This document shows positions 5,665 to 5,701 of a DNA stretch of 5,701 bases, in pieces (position 1 is the stretch's first letter; each line of letters opens with the position of its first letter). The DNA is taken from contig JBKHHU010000206.1 in assembly GCA_046539045.1 (NCBI GenBank), forward strand, positions 1 through 5,701. Direction: 5' to 3'. Source of the stretch: JBKHHU01 sp046539045. Lineage in GTDB: Bacteria > Planctomycetota > Phycisphaerae > SM23-33. The position numbers and the translations under genes were made by a program. Under the pieces are notes generated by a model that saw only the letters and a list, made by a program, of their open reading frames with translations, was not told the DNA's origin and did not search any database.

Positions 5665-5701
5665 CTGCATCGCCGTCCTTGTCCGGAACGCTTTCGCCGA
5701 C

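Larger units (their letters stand above)
5500..5701. other. Downstream region without a supported gene
   Basis: No open frame here has a convincing start or recognisable product, and no classical terminator (GC stem plus T tract) follows the TAG at 5497-5499. A frame from GTG 5584 (or ATG 5650 in the same frame) stays open to the window edge, but its Arg/Cys-rich translation resembles nothing I know. What stands out is a TATAAT at 5553-5558 followed by several possible RNA stems, described separately. Confidence 0.6.

Noticed and set aside
5584..5701. Partial gene starting at GTG 5584 or ATG 5650 and leaving the window
   Set aside because: The frame is open for 39 codons, but the start has no good ribosome-binding site, the peptide is Arg/Cys-rich without a signal peptide or domain, and stem-forming sequence covers it. 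Bases beyond 5701 would be needed to decide.

Overview
The window carries a compact three-gene locus, all on the + strand, in GC-rich coding DNA, separated and preceded by AT-richer repetitive intergenic DNA. Signs of a planctomycete or related PVC-group bacterium are: an ExbB-type protein with a cleavable-looking signal peptide, a C-terminal prenyltransferase/squalene-cyclase-like toroid of the type common in planctomycete proteins, and intergenic arrays of CAAATGAC/GTCATTTG-like words that I associate with such genomes. This assignment is an inference from family habits, not from a marker gene.

Layout. Positions 1-391 hold three copies (the first cut by the window edge) of an imperfect inverted-repeat element: a CCCGGG core flanked by CAAA words on the left and TTTG words on the right, mostly 7 bp apart. 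A short leader with a hairpin and a strong Shine-Dalgarno precedes an ExbB/TolQ-family gene (459-1298). A fourth copy of the element fills most of the 274-bp gap before an ExbD/TolR-family gene (1573-2007). Eighteen bases later starts a 1157-residue membrane protein (2026-5499). The last 200 bases contain no convincing gene but show several potential RNA stems, including a perfect UACG-capped hairpin, and an isolated TATAAT.

How the genes may work together. ExbB and ExbD homologues form proton-driven motors that act on a partner's transmembrane helix (TonB, TolA). The third protein carries such a helix: S405, H409, L416 and S420 reproduce the spacing of the S16/H20/L27/S31 (SHLS) motif of E. 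coli TonB, in the N-in/C-out orientation TonB uses. Ahead of that helix lies a TolB-like PD40 propeller region. Behind it come about 370 residues of Pro/Glu/Thr-rich linker and then an alpha-toroid in place of the usual TonB/TolA C-terminal domain. The simplest reading is a self-contained Ton/Tol-like machine in which TolB-like, TonB-like and toroid parts are fused in one polypeptide and driven by its own ExbB-ExbD motor. Its target and physiological role cannot be read from the sequence.
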